Of a stretch of DNA of 64,000 nt, positions 1 through 12,480 are shown in pieces. The stretch comes from Sclerodactyla briareus (lineage: Eukaryota > Echinodermata > Holothuroidea > Dendrochirotida > Sclerodactylidae). The notes under the pieces were generated by a model that had not been told where the DNA came from, made no database searches, and worked only from the letters and a program-made list of their open reading frames with translations. The position numbers were made by a program, and so were the translations under genes. The first letter of the stretch is position 1; every line of letters begins with the position of its first letter. The stretch covers positions 360,501-424,500 of the forward strand of contig JAODTK010000577.1 in assembly GCA_026419785.1 (NCBI GenBank). The letters run 5' to 3'.

Positions 1-2640
1 CAAGAAAGAGTGGGTCCACCCGATTTTGTGTTGACTACCGAAAATTGAACACTGTCACCATTAAGGACTGCATCCGTTGCCCCAAGATAGATGAGACGCC
101 TGGCTATGTTGGGTTGGTTTTGAATGGTTTTCCACCCTCGATCTGGCTAGAGGGGTACTGGCAGATGGGATGTCAGAGGAAGACAAATCCAAGACCGCAT
201 TTGTGACAGAGGGCGGGTTGTACCAGTTCCAGGTGATGCCGTTTGGTCTACGTTGTAATGCTCCAGCCACTTCGAGAGATGAGGGGAGTGCTCCTCTCGA
301 GGAGCTACAGTGGGGAAAACCTGCCTGGTGTACCTAGACGATGTCATAGTATACGCCCATGATTTGAGGACGCACAGGAAAGACTGGAGATGTTTAGCCC
401 GTTGCGTGACGCAGGGCTTAAAATATCCCCAAAGAAGTTGTATCTCTTCAAGACAAACGTGGAGTTCTGGGACACCTAATCACCCCGGATGGCATCCGCA
501 CGGATCCCAGGAAGATTGAGGCCGTCAATACCTGGCCCACACCACAAAACCTGACCGAGGTTAGGTTAGGAGCTTTGTGGGGGCTCTGCGGATTATACAG
601 GCGGTTCATCGAAGGATTTGCAACAATCCCCAAAACCACTACATCTTCTTACAGAGAAGGGACAAGGTCTACGGGAGAAGAATTGTGATGAGCTTTTCGA
701 CAAGAAAATGAAAAGTGAAAGGAGCTTGACTCAGTCCTCCTGTCTTGTTCCTATCCCCAGCCGGATGGGTCTATATATCATCGATAAGGATGCCAGTGTC
801 CAAGGGTTGGGAGCAGTACTGTCTCAGGAGCAGGAGGGGGACGAACGGGTGATTAGCTACTTCAGCCGGGTCCTCACCAGGCGGAGAGACGCTACTGTGT
901 GACAAGAAAGAGTTGCTGCCAGTCGGTTGTGATGTGAGGCAGTTTCACCATTTAGTGTATGGTCGACCAGTCCTTGTTTCCGTTTGACAACGGAAGCCGG
1001 CGGGGGTGGCTGTTTGAGCTTCAAAAATCCAGAAGGCCAAATAGCTCGATGGATCGAGAAGCTGAATAATTATGAATTCGAGATCCAGCATAGACGAGGG
1101 AGATTGCACCAGAACGATTGATCCTGTCAGAGGCCCTGCTCCCCATGGCCCCTACTGTGAGAAAGAGAGGCGAAGGGAACAGCCGAACAGCTGACAGGGG
1201 GCACTGGGAAAGGGATGTGAACACAACAAGGGGACGGACGTGTTATGATGGCTGGAAACAGGGACTCGACCCAAAAGTCCGGAGAGCTTGGTTCACCCAA
1301 GTGGGAAGGGAGTGGGAGGACAAGGGAGTGGTAGGAGAATGACTCAGACCTCCGATCCATCATGGAGGGAAAACGACCCCAAGCAGCTTGAAAGCCCCCC
1401 TGGGGAAGAGAAGTGGCTGCAAAAAGTAATGCCCACCCGCAAACTACTGGCCTAAAGGGGAGGAGCTGGAGGTAAGGACAACCTCCTACACAGCGATAGG
1501 AGGCAGAAAAAACCAACAGATTGGTACCAGCTGGTAAGTCCCAAGAAAAACTGCATTCGGGATGTTTCGAATCTAGCCCATGGTCACAAGCTCTCTGGGC
1601 ACCTAAGAGTTCAACGAACCCTGGAGAGGTCACGACCAAAAGTTTTACTGGAGGGGGGTATCGCCGAGATACGGACAAAAGTTCTGTTAAACAGTGCCCA
1701 ATTTGTGCTGTGAGCAAGAACACAGGAAAACCCCCGCTCCGCCATGAAGACCATCTGGTGGGATCGCCTAGCAGAGAGCGCCCTGGACACGTCGGCCCAC
1801 TTCCAGTTCACCCATAACACAACAGTAGTTTTTGGTAGTGGCAGACACTTCACCAGTGGACGCGGCATTTCCCATGGGGACCAAGAGGCGGGCACAGTAG
1901 CAGAAATAATGGTGCAGCAATCATCGCCGGTTGGATACCACAAGAGCTGCAACTGACCAGGGTAGGCAGTTCGAGTTCCAGCCCTGTGTCAGGAAATGTG
2001 CAAGTTACTGGACATCGAGAAAACGAGGACACCCATATCAACCCTCAATCACGGAATGTGGGTTGAACCGATTCAACCGAACACTGAGGCCATGTTGACA
2101 GCAGTGGTTCACCGACCAGAAGACTGGGACACTGGTTGCCCCTTCTGTCTGAATGGGATATCGATCATCGACATTCATCGACTGGGGATACTCCAGCCGG
2201 TTGATGATGGGAAGAAATGTTCCATACCCTAGACGTGATGTTGCCCAATCCACCTGGGGATATGCTCCGAAACCATCAGCAGAGTACGTGGACGAAAATG
2301 AAAACGAAGGCAAGGAGGCACGAAGGCTGCAGGAAACACCTCAGCAAGGCAAAATGATAGACCGAAAAGCAAACTATGATTCGAAAGGCTAATCTACATC
2401 TATAAGGAGGAGATGGTGTATGGTGACAAACCGGTGCGCAGAAGGGAATAACAACCAAAAATGAGCAACCAAATGGATTGGGACCCTTGCCTTATCCTGA
2501 AAAGACTCAGTGACTCAAAACCTATTAAGTTGAAGCTGGGGCCCAGGAAGAAGCCTAGGATAGTCCAAATAATCGGCTGAGGCTCTATGCAGGGGAAGAA
2601 ATACCCAGCTGGGCCCACTTCCAGATCTCAATCAGGACAA
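1..2640 (+). pseudogene. Ty3/gypsy retrotransposon pol, left copy, 5'-truncated (RT, RNase H, integrase)
   Basis: This is the pol region of an LTR retrotransposon, already inside reverse transcriptase at the window edge. Broken-frame translation shows an RT block with KSKTAFVTEGG and MPFG (about 190-250), the catalytic box YLDDVIVY (about 329-352), and RNase H with DASVQGLGAVLSQEQ and VISYFSRVLT (about 790-880). An integrase HHCC-side CPICAVSKN follows (about 1,697-1,723), then GHVGPLPV from the integrase core (about 1,787-1,810) and a GPY/F-like end with RLRLYAGEE (about 2,575-2,605). Blocks are split over all three frames by many 1-3 base indels, so no single ORF survives. The domain order RT-RH-IN is that of Ty3/gypsy, not Ty1/copia. 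The same region recurs at 9,780-12,480. Whether the frame breaks are biological decay or sequencing noise cannot be settled here. Confidence 0.88.
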
Positions 2641-4850
2641 TTGGGACTCAAAAAGAGATCATCGTCCCGGATCGAAACCAACGGACTGGGAGGGAATGGA
2701 GCCCATCAAAACAAGCGAACCCAGCGCCCAGAAGCAATCCGGTGGACACCTAGGGGACGCACGCCACCACCCGACCGAACCGAAAACCACAGACCCAGAA
2801 TGAACCCGAGATCGGGGAGGAGGAGACACAATAGCACCAAATCAACAGGAGACCAGGACCACCCAAGGATATGACCCAAGGGCCCCAGAAGGAGGACCCC
2901 CGGCTGAACTGATCCGCCAGAGCGAACGTCCCGTCGACCCCATACAACATGTGGCCAGGCCCATGGTAAACTGGGGAAGGGGATATAGCCAAGCGGATGC
3001 GGGAGGAGGCCCAACTACTATGGGGGAAAACATATTCGATAGATGGGACAGGAAGATAGGAAAAACAGGGGCGGAGAAAATCATCTATCCAGAGCCAGGC
3101 GACGATGCTGGCTTGGACCCTCGGTGTAAGTCTGGTGCCAGAGGTAGACCAACGGAGGTTGCATAGCCAACTTGCAGCCTGCCAGGGAGGTCCCTGAAAT
3201 AGGGCATCAGTATGAGACCAGAGGAGGGATAAGAGAGTAATAGATGGTTTTCACCTTTCAACTTTCTACAAAATAACCCCTGCTCTATACTACTTCCTAA
3301 CAAAAGGGAGGGCTATTCGGAGACAAACCGAAAGGAATAATAATAATCCAGTGGCAGGAACCCTGGTTTGAAAGAGATGGCTGGTGGGAATAAGTGAGGA
3401 CTTGGTTTAACAAGTGGAAGACGAAAAACTGGACAGTTGCAGTAATCTGTTTAAGCGGACAGGTGGCTGTAATTAGAGACCGAAGTGGATTCTAAAGGAA
3501 AACAGGGGCATGGTGACCGTATTGGTGACATTGAACAAAGTACACCCCCCACAGGAAAATAGCAAGGCAGGAGGAAAAAAACAACAAACACTGAGAATTG
3601 GTACCAGTCATCCAGTACTCGGACCAGTCAGCACCTAAATAGATTATGGCACTCCATCCCATCGAGTCATCGACCAGCGCCGGTACCTTAATGCAATGAC
3701 TGCCAGGGTGTTAAACAGCAGGTCGGCATGTATCGAGAGATCAGCGGGAAAAGCACAGGACCAAGCCATGGGTGTGCCCTAAGCCCCATGTCCTTTCCCG
3801 AAGAGAGGAGGGGGCGGCTGGAAAGGCACGTCAACAACTGCAAGCTATTCTGATAAGAGGGAGGAGGCACAGCATCCCTGGACACCCGGACCAATGGATG
3901 GGATCACAGAGGAAGAAGATCGTACACCATGAGCCGCCATTAGAAGGCTTCATGGAAATTCTCAAGATAAACCTCTTCCAGCTTCGCATTTCTGTTGGCT
4001 TCGTTTGCCACCCAAGATGGTCACTACATCTCCCGGGAACATGCCAACGGGGGACACAGGCACAATGCAACCAGAGGGGCCCCTGCTTGGAGTACCATTT
4101 TTCCGGTCACCAATACAAGTAATGCCGACTACTAGTGGAATGGGCCACTAGTAAACCCCACCCCCCAGTCAGCCAGCGGACATAACTGAATCGGCTGAGC
4201 CAACAGATGTCACATCGGCTGTCTTTTCCTGACCCGGCGAAAAGGGTTGTCAGCCCATTGCCCCCAACTACACGCCTGAGACTGAAATCGGCGCCGAAAT
4301 GCGATCGGACCTACTTCACTGGGAAGCAGTCCACTCGGCCAAGTACCAAACCAGCCAGGGCTGTCGCAGCTGCCTGCTACTACGCCAGCGGTTCTTGACC
4401 CCGCCGACGAAAGGATAGAGGGCCGAGGGCCAAGCCCATCAACTTCACGTCAGGTAGACCAACCGGGCGCCGCCACCGATCAGCCCAGAAAAGGAGAGGG
4501 AAGCTGATTCCCTGGGACACTCCAGAATTCTCACAAGTACCCCCAGACCCGCGCCTATTCAATGACGCGCATACCGCAACACTGCATGTGTTTATGTGGC
4601 AAAAAAAAGATGCAGCCATCAGAGCGAAAGCCCGGAACAGCCGGACACGAAAACACAAAAAAGATTTCCGGGTTCAGGAGTGCTCCCTCGGGGTAAAGTA
4701 CGGAGAAACCTGCGAGAGGGGCAAAGCAGTTCCGGACGGCACCCGGGTATTTGATGAGTTGTCTACCGTGCGATACCAAACTTCCCGACTGGCTCCCGAG
4801 CCCAAAAACCATACGTCAAATGAAAAGGCGGGGACCCGCCCAAGGGGGTA
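2640..4850 (+). pseudogene. Post-pol region of the left gypsy copy, possible third ORF
   Basis: This stretch lies between the integrase end and the minisatellite of the left element and is repeated at 12,480-14,690. The first part (to about 3,170) reads as a Pro/Arg/Gly-rich tail. From about 3,760 broken-frame peptides reappear, for example LERHVNNCKLF (about 3,820), HANGDTGTMQPEG (about 4,040) and PTTSGGPLVNPTPQ (about 4,120-4,170), continuing to about 4,690. This suggests a further protein downstream of pol. No envelope signature, signal peptide or transmembrane stretch could be made out, so no function is assigned. Frame breaks are as frequent as in pol. Confidence 0.4.
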
Positions 4851-4854
4851 TATG

Positions 4855-5045
4855 TAACCGAGGCTGCTAACTCAGCGGTCATCCGGGGGCGGCTAACGGG
4901 CCCGCCAAACTCAAGGCGGTCATCGGGGCGGTAACAGAGGGGTGGGGGGGGGGGGGGGCCGCAAACTCAGCGGTAGCCCGGCGGCGGCGGTTTTTAACCG
5001 AGGCCCGAAAATCAGCGGTCATCCGGGGAAGCTATCAAGGCCGCC
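4855..5045 (+). repeat. GC-rich minisatellite inside gypsy element, left copy
   Basis: About four degenerate units of roughly 40-45 bases are built around AACTCAGCGGTCATCCGG and GGCGGCTAACCGAGGCCCG. A poly-G run interrupts the array near 4,943-4,958. The same array lies at the equivalent place of the right copy (14,690-14,870), so it belongs to the element and is not a chance local expansion. Confidence 0.8.
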
Positions 5046-6390
5046 ACAACTCGTCAGGAGTGGGAAACCAGGCCTGCCATACTTCCCGGAGGAGACGCCG
5101 GAATGGGTCCCGTCACCCCACCACACGAGGGATGGCTGGCTACAGCAGCCGTCACAACAGACCGGAAACCCAGGACCGCCCAGGATACAGAGGCGGCGGA
5201 TGGGGCCCAGCAACAAGAGCGAAAACCAAAGGAACTCTTTAGCTCCCGTTTGACTCAGTCAGGACCTATGAAAATAGTCACACTATGGGAATAGTTTTCA
5301 TGTACCCGGTTATATAATCATGACTGGATGTGTTTAGACAGTTGAGATCATGGAAAATCGAAAACTTTTTCCAGTGAAGGACTTTCTGTAACTTACCATG
5401 GTAGGTTAGCGTGCTCGCACAATCTACTAGTATATTGTTTATGCAACTGACACGCTTGTGGATGCCGTGCAAGGGATTTTTCGTTGCGGGATAGTTCCCA
5501 TACGGGACTTCAGTATAACCTGCATTATTACCTGATGAAATCACCTGTCAGTCCAGGGACACTGATTGTCCATGGTCCAGTTCCGATGACTGGTTGGGGA
5601 ATATCAATTGCTAAGTGCCTGATTTATGAGACTTGTGCTGTTGTAAGGATAATTGTAGTTTTGATGGATATCAGTCCTGACACTCCTGTGGACTCAGACG
5701 CAGAGACGTCTATTGTATACATGCATGTTTGTATATTGTTCCAGATGTGAAACCATATAGGTAAATTAGCTAGTTTTCATTGTACAGTTTGATGAGGGGA
5801 TCTATTTGTTAGGGTATACCATCAAAGGTGGGGGGAGTATGTCATTTGGTCTGAAGAAGGAAATGTGGAGAGACAAAAATCTTGGTTGGTGGGTAACATC
5901 GTAACTCTAAAATCTTGACAGCCTCCTAGGGTTGGAAATGCCTCAAAGTGTTGCCCATATTTTGTTATATTAATAATACATGGGGTGACTAGAATTGATG
6001 GGATGGGTTGTGTTATTGTTGAAGCCCTTTAGCGTGGAAGTAAAATGGAGTAGAGGAGGACAAGTTCAATGCCCAATTTTTACAGTCTTTATGGCAACTG
6101 CAGACCTCGGTTTACAGTTGGACGTAGTAAATAATTATTATGCTGTGTTTAAAACATCCTGCAAATTGAACGGATCTGCAGTCAAAGGTGTTTTCCGCAG
6201 AGTGGTGTCATAGTGCCGAGTTTGGGAATTGTTAAATTATTATTTATGGGAATTTTTCTTCTGCAATGTGCAAAGGAGTCAGTCACTAGCAGCCACATGG
6301 TGATTTTTAAAAAGTTGTACTACAATTTGTTGGGACGTGTTGGAGGACAACACCATGTTTTGAGGATAAAAAAAAAAAGGGGGCGAGGAG
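5046..6390 (+). other. 3' noncoding region and polypurine tract of left gypsy element
   Basis: Noncoding sequence between the minisatellite and the LTR, matched at 14,871-16,213. Two polypurine candidates are visible: AAAGGTGGGGGGAG at 5,824-5,837, and the A-run then G-run at 6,364-6,390 directly before TGTAG. The second abuts the LTR start preferred here. If the first were the real tract, the LTR would begin near 5,840 and be about 1.6 kb long. No convincing coding sequence was seen. Confidence 0.55.
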
Positions 6391-7443
6391 TGTAGTGAAG
6401 TTCACCTTTGACTACTTAGCTGGCACCCTCACTCTGCACAGGAAGCAGGTCCCCATGCCCTGCTGCACAGTGAGCTGCTGTGCATCCTAGTAGACCAACA
6501 GAGTCTTAGCATTGACCCCACACGGAACGGGAGCGGTATTCTAAGTGACCCAAAAAGTGTAGGCTCTGTATGGTATTAGTCCCACAGGGTACCTGCTGTG
6601 CATCCTAGTAGACCCACAGCGCAGCAGCAATACCCCACAGCGCACAGCATATACCCATAGAGCAGTAGTCTATACCCCCAGCGACGGGCCATTGGGACAC
6701 ACGAGGGCTGATTGAATGGGGTGTAGTAGGCCTTGGATTGCTAAATATAAAAGGCGGGGAGATTTCGGGTCTCATTCAAGTCAGTTCGGCTCTGTTGGAC
6801 CAATTACAGATAAGACCTGAAAAGGCTCTGCAGCCAAAGCCCTAGTCGGGGCCTGATCGAACGTGGGCGGGAAAACACCAGGAGAGGGACTGGGCACGAG
6901 AGGACGGGGCCGGGGAGGAGAATCTGTGTACTTCTTACTGTGTACTTACTGAAAGCTGTATGACCACATAGACTAGCGAAGAAATAAAGAACAATGGGTG
7001 GAGTTTTTCATTATAACCTCACGCAAACGCACCGTCTCTTCACGTATTTGGGAGGCTACTCGGCCATCCCAGAGTCGTCGGTCAACTATATACCTGCTCA
7101 GCAGCCGCCATCCTACATCAAGGGCTGGTGGCTGACAACCACCACGACGGCACTGTCCGCATCCTCTGCCGACCTCCCTAGAGGCGATAAGTACCCCCAC
7201 ACGACTACCTAGGCCACACAAACCGCGCTGCTAGGAGACCCGCCAGTGACTCACAACCTGTCCAGGGGCACGCACCTCCGGCCGCCCCCAGAACGTGTGC
7301 GAGCTATGCGACCCCCTCCATCAACCCAGACGAGCACAAAATCCGCTGTTTCGTGTTAACGAAAAAAGATGCCACACCGCCCTGACGGTTTGTGTCTTTC
7401 GAAGGTGCGAGAAACTCGCCCTTGGCCTATCAAACGGTTTACA
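6391..7443 (+). repeat. LTR shared by the two tandem gypsy copies (3' LTR of left, 5' LTR of right)
   Basis: This 1,053-base LTR starts TGTAGTGAAG and ends CGGTTTACA, so it has TGTA...TACA termini. It is preceded by a polypurine tract and followed by the start of gag. A TATA element (TATAAAAGG, about 6,747-6,755) and a polyadenylation signal (AATAAA, 6,983-6,988) give a U3-R-U5 order. U3 contains repeated GCTGTGCATCCTAGTAGACC words at about 6,477 and 6,593, which could be enhancer-like repeats. It matches 16,214-17,246 along its length, and its last 40% matches 20,279-20,623. The end is placed where the right-hand copies diverge into unrelated flank. Confidence 0.75.
6747..6755 (+). promoter_or_regulatory. 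LTR TATA box
   Basis: TATAAAAGG lies about 230 bases before the LTR AATAAA. The right LTR has the shorter GCATAAAAGG at about 16,580-16,589. This is the expected place for the RNA polymerase II start of the retroelement transcript. Confidence 0.55.
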
Positions 7444-7445
7444 TC

Positions 7446-7470
7446 AACTTGGTGACATTGAGCCACGGCG
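7446..7470 (+). other. Candidate primer-binding site of the right gypsy element
   Basis: The sequence TTGGTGACATTGAGCC begins a few bases after the LTR end and is absent after the 3' LTR (17,247 onward), as expected for a primer-binding site. The complementary tRNA was not identified. A similar word, TTGGTGACATTGAAC, also occurs inside the element at about 3,520, which weakens the call. Confidence 0.35.
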
Positions 7471-7529
7471 TTGGTATCAACACTCCACAGACCGTTACAT
7501 CCTGTGCGAAGTGAGCTACTCAATCACGT

Positions 7530-8760
7530 GCACATGGCGGATGCAAGGCGTATGTGGACGACGAGGCCGGACACAACCAATCGAGGGGTGCCCTCCTTAC
7601 TGGTCCACCCCTTGCTCCGGGCCAGTTCAACAAGCAGAGCAGAGGTCAACCAGGGAGAAGTGAGTACCCCCGGAGTGAGATCAGCAGCCACCCGTCCCAT
7701 TTCTACAAAGGCTGAAGACCCCCAACACCAAGACCACCACTGAGAGCCCCTCGGGGGTATGGACCCCCATTCCCAGCGTTCGATCAGAGAGGCAGAGGAA
7801 CCCCTTTCAGGGCCTCCATTGAGGGGCCACGGAGTCGACCTGCCACGTATCGATGGTTCCACAAACTGGGAGACTAGGTCGGGTACGTTTGAACTCATCG
7901 CGGCTGATTATGTAAACCACTGGGGATGATATTCCAGCGGATGTAATCGTCCGCAGCAAACCTCAGGGTGATGCCAAGAATCCTGGCTGATCTACCCCCT
8001 GCCAAAGACCGAATTACTTACTTCGCCTTGGGAGCAGCACCGAGGACCCCGGTTTCTGCCCCACCAACCAACATGAAATTCTTCCGAATTGGAGCTGAAG
8101 AATGGCTAGATCCAAGATGAATCCCACGGCACGGGCAGGCAATTAAGTAGCGCTTGACCCGTCAAGGCATACCCATGGCGTCTCAGAAATACCGGCCAGC
8201 CTGCACTGACGCACTCTTCATGGACGCCTTAGATGATCCAAGTCTACGACGTCGGGTTTACAGCCCGACCTGCAAGTCCTGGATGAGGCGATTCGGAGCT
8301 GTCCTCGAGATTTGAGGCTTCCACACCGGCTGAGCGGCAGCGTGGCGTGTTCGGAAACGCATGCAATCGAGAGCCATCCCAACGAATGAGGAGCCGGCCC
8401 GACAACGGTGAATCCAGCACCACTGGCTAAATCACTTCACAAGAGGCACCCTGTCAGCCCCTAATGACGGAAGTGACAGACTACGGCAGGAGCTTGATCA
8501 GCAACATCATTGGGTTCGACAACGCGATTCAATGGGCCCCAGGGATATGACCAAGGTGCAGTTTTATAACTGCCGCGAGTGTCGATCCAACTTTCAGAGG
8601 GGATTTGCCACACACCACGATGCGGCACGCAGCCCACCCCTACCAACGACCTCTCCGCTAAAAAGAAATGCGCCAAATTCGTAGGCCAGATGTTTTGCAG
8701 AAACATGCATGGGCCGTGGAGAAGGTCTCTGTTAGGGAATGTACAATGATTGGGGGTGAT
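7530..8760 (+). pseudogene. gag region of the right gypsy element, broken frames
   Basis: This lies between the primer-binding site and protease. A plausible start gives MADARRMWTTRPD from about 7,532, followed by low-complexity Pro/Thr/Ser-rich sequence. Later segments include RFEASTPAERQRG (about 8,310-8,350) and a Cys/His cluster, CREC...FATHHDAA (about 8,570-8,625), which may be the nucleic-acid-binding finger of Gag. It is not a canonical CCHC knuckle as it stands. Assignment rests mostly on position between the LTR and protease. This part is not duplicated in the window, so there is no second copy to compare. Confidence 0.5.
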
Positions 8761-11700
8761 CTATCTTCCAGTTGAAATCAATGGAAGACGACTACATGGC
8801 CTAATCGACACCGGTGCAAATGTCACGCCTCCTGGGAAGACGGAACTTTTTAAATGCCAGGCCCAATAGGGCAGGGCCCCGCTGGAAAGGGTGGGATTGA
8901 TGACCTGATTTTTTGCTATGGTGACCGAGGGCACCAGTTAGTGGAGCATCTTGGATGACAATAACCGTCGCAACCAGAAAAATGACATTTTATATGTGGA
9001 TTGCCGAAATTGCTCAGATGTCCTCCTGGGCTCTTGACTTCCTTATCAAGTTACAGTCTTGTGTTTACTCTCCCAAAGCAGACAGTTATCCTTGGTACAG
9101 ACGAAGTCCTTCCTGAGTCCCCTACAGCACTCAATTTGGATGTGTCCCTAGTAGGGCATCCACACAGTTTCATCCCTTCGCAACAGAGTTGTTGGTAGCG
9201 GTAAAGTTGAACTGCCAAAAGGGGGATAGACTGGAGAGCCCATTGAGAGTTCTGTCGTAAGAAGAACCTATTGGTGGCCCCCCCGCACAATGGTCTCGAT
9301 GAATAAACCGGATACTGTGCAGTGCGGATGTAAATCTGTCTGCTCGACCAATCACCATCTACGAAAACCCATACTGGCCCGGCTGCACCTTGTGGAGATG
9401 AAGTGATGGGGATGCACGCCCTCCCAAATGACAGTGCGAGCGAAGGCGGAGTGTGACATGTGCATACTTCCTCATCTCTACCGACACTGTAACCTAAAGA
9501 GCTCCATGGAAATCAGCAAATTACCAAAAAGAACAAGTTTTGTCAAAACACTATGTGAAAATGCAGATGTCTTCAGTAAAGGTCCTGACGATATAGGAAG
9601 AACGACTGCAGTGCAGCACACCATCAACACGGTGAAGCGACCCCTCAAACAAGCAAATCGAGACGTGTGGGCACCATACAAAGAAAAAGTGAGGTCCAGA
9701 CTCTGATCCAGATGTTGTTTTAGAAAACGAAATGATGAAGCTCAAATAGTCCTTGGGCCTCGCCGATTGTTTTGGTTACCAAGAAAGGATGGGTCCCCCT
9801 ATTTTGTGGTTGATCCCGAAAATTGAACAATGTCACCATTAAGGACTCCTATCCGTTGCCCAAGATAGATGAGACGCTGGATAATGTTGGGTGGTTCTGA
9901 CTGGTTTTCCCACCCTCATCTGGCTCTTGGGTACTGGCAGAAGGACTGTCTAGAACGACAAACCCAAGACCGCATTTGTGACAGAGGGCGGGTTTTACGT
10001 TCAAGGTGATGCCGTTTGGGTCTATGTAATGCTCCATCCACACCGTTCGAGAGATTGATGGAGTGCTCCTTCGAGGACTACAGTGGAAAACCTCCCTGGT
10101 CTCCCTAACGATGTCATAGTCTAGCCCCTGAACTTTTGAGACTCACAGGAAACGACTGTAGATGTTTTTATCCCGTCTGCGGGAACGCAGGGCTAAACTA
10201 TCCCCAAAGAAGTGTCATCTCTTCAACAAACCCAGTGGGGAGTATCTGGGCCCTAATCACGCCCAGATGGGCATCCGCACAGATCCCAGGAAGATTGAGG
10301 GCGTCATACCTGGCCCACACCACAACAACCTAACCGCGGTTAGGAGCTTTGTGGCTCTGCGGATATTACAGGGCGGTTCATCGAAGGATTTGCAACACAT
10401 TCGCAAACCACTCCAACATCGTCTTACAGAGAAGGTACAAGGATTCTACTGGGATGAAGAATGTGATGACGTTTCAGACAAGGAAAGAGCTTTGGACTCA
10501 GTCTACTGTCTCGTCCTATCCCCAGCCGGAGGGTCTATACATCCTCGAATACGATGCCAGTGTCCACTGGTTGTGGAAGCAGTACTGAACTGTCTCAGGA
10601 GCAGTGATGGGGCGAACGGGTGATTAGCTACTTCAGCCGGGTCCTCACCAAGGCGAGAGACGCTACTGTGACAAGAAAGAGTTGCTGGCATTCCGTTTGC
10701 TGCTTTGAGGCAGTTTCACCATTACGTGTATGGTCGACCCTTCCTTGTCCGTTTGACCTGGAAGCCCTTCGGTGGCTTTTTAAGCTTCAAAAAATCCAGA
10801 AGGGCCAAATAGAGCTGATGGGATCGAGACGCGGAATAATTTATGACTTCCGAGATCCATCATAGACGAGGGAGATTGACCAGAAACGCTGATTATAGAA
10901 ACCCTTGTCCAGAGCCCTCTCTCCCCATGTGCCTAACTGTGAAAAAGAGAGGCGAAGGACATAACCGAACAAGCTGACAGTTCACTGGGAAAGGGGAATG
11001 TGAAACAACACGGGGTTCCCGGACGTGTAGAATGTTGCTGGAAATCATCGACGCGACCCAACAGTCTGGAGAAGCTGGTTCCAACCAAGTGGGACAGCGG
11101 AGTAGCTAAAGGGTGAATGGCCGGAGAGAGGACTCAGAACCGCCGATCCATCATGGATGGAAACGCAAAGCATCTTGAAGCCCCCATGGGAAGAAGTGGC
11201 TGCCAAAAGTAATGCCACCACGCAACTACTGGCTAAAGTGGATGAGCTGTGAAGGTCAAGAGACAGACCTCCTACAAACAAACGATATGAGGCAGACAAC
11301 CAACAGATTTGGTCCCCCATCTGGTATCCCAAAGAAAACTGCAGCGGGAATGTTATACAGCAGCCCATGTCCAAGCTCTGTGCACCTAAGAGTCCACGAA
11401 CCCTGGAGGAGTTTCCGACCAAAGTTCATACTGTATCGGGATAATCGCCGAGATACGGAAAGTTCTGTAAAACAGTCCCCAATTTGGTGCTGTGAGCCGA
11501 ACACAATGAAACCCCGCTCTCCGCCATGAGACTACCTGGTGGGAATCGCCTATGCAGAGATGCCGGCCTGGACATCGTCGGCCCACTTCCAGTCCCCACT
11601 AACCACAACACGTATGTTTTTGGTATTGGCTACCACTTTCACCAAGTGGAACCGAGCATTTTCCCAATGAGGGTGACCCAGAGGCGGGCACAGTAGCAGA

Positions 11701-12480
11701 AATACTGGTGCAACGCAATTTCATCTTCTTCCGGTTTGGCATACCAACCAGATCTGCCCACTGACCAGTGTAGTCCCAATTGAGTCAGCCCTGTATTCAG
11801 GAAATGTGCAAGTTACTGGATCGAGAAAACAAGGACCAAACCGCCATATCACCCACCCTCACTAGATCAGACGGACTGGTGAACGATTCAACCGAACGAC
11901 TTGAGGCCAATGTTGACACAGTGGTTTGCACCATCTTACGATCGTTACGCAAAAGTGACACTGGACACCTGGTTCCTTATGGTTTAATGGCATATTGTCG
12001 ATCATCGGACCCTTCATCGCTGGGTATCCAGCCGTCAGTTATATGGGGAGTAAATGTTCCACTACCTCTAGACTGTCATATGTTTGCCCAGATCTCTGCA
12101 CCTTGGGATATGCCTCCGAAACCATCATCAAGAGTACTTGGAAGCAACTGGAAACGAAGATGCAGGGAGTTCACGAGGCTTGCCAGTGCACAACATCCTT
12201 CCAGCATTGCATTGATAGACAGGAAAGCACACTAATGATCGAAAGGTCTCATTTAACTCTCAATTATATCGCGTGTATTACGGATGCAGGTGTGTATGGT
12301 GTAAACACAACCCGTGGCGCAGAACGGGATATAACACCAAAATGGAGAACCATGGATTGGAACCCTGCCTTTCTCTGCAAAAGATCAGGACGTCACCTAT
12401 AAGTTTTGAAAGCTGGGGTCCCAGGGAGAAGCCTGGATAGTCCATATAACTCGTACTGCGGCTCTATGCCGGGGAAGAAT
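8760..12480 (+). pseudogene. Ty3/gypsy pol, right copy (protease, RT, RNase H, integrase)
   Basis: The protease has the retroviral-type aspartic motif LIDTGAN (about 8,800-8,820) and a downstream ALDFLISYSLV block (about 9,030-9,060). A protease-RT linker reads ENADVFSKGPDDIGRTTAV (about 9,558-9,615), a typical gypsy pattern before RT. RT starts near 9,780, and its catalytic box appears as LVSLNDVIV near 10,100, where the left copy has YLDDVIVY. RNase H is at about 10,520-10,660. The integrase zinc-side region is at about 11,460-11,510 and its core at about 11,560-11,800, including the TDQ block. The C-terminal GPY/F-like part lies near 12,400-12,470. Integrity is the same as in the left copy: every domain is recognisable and every ORF is interrupted by small indels. 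Confidence 0.85.

Noticed and set aside
1127-1723. 198-codon minus-strand open frame
   Set aside because: It is antisense to the gypsy RNase H-integrase region; the plus strand carries the recognisable retroelement peptides.
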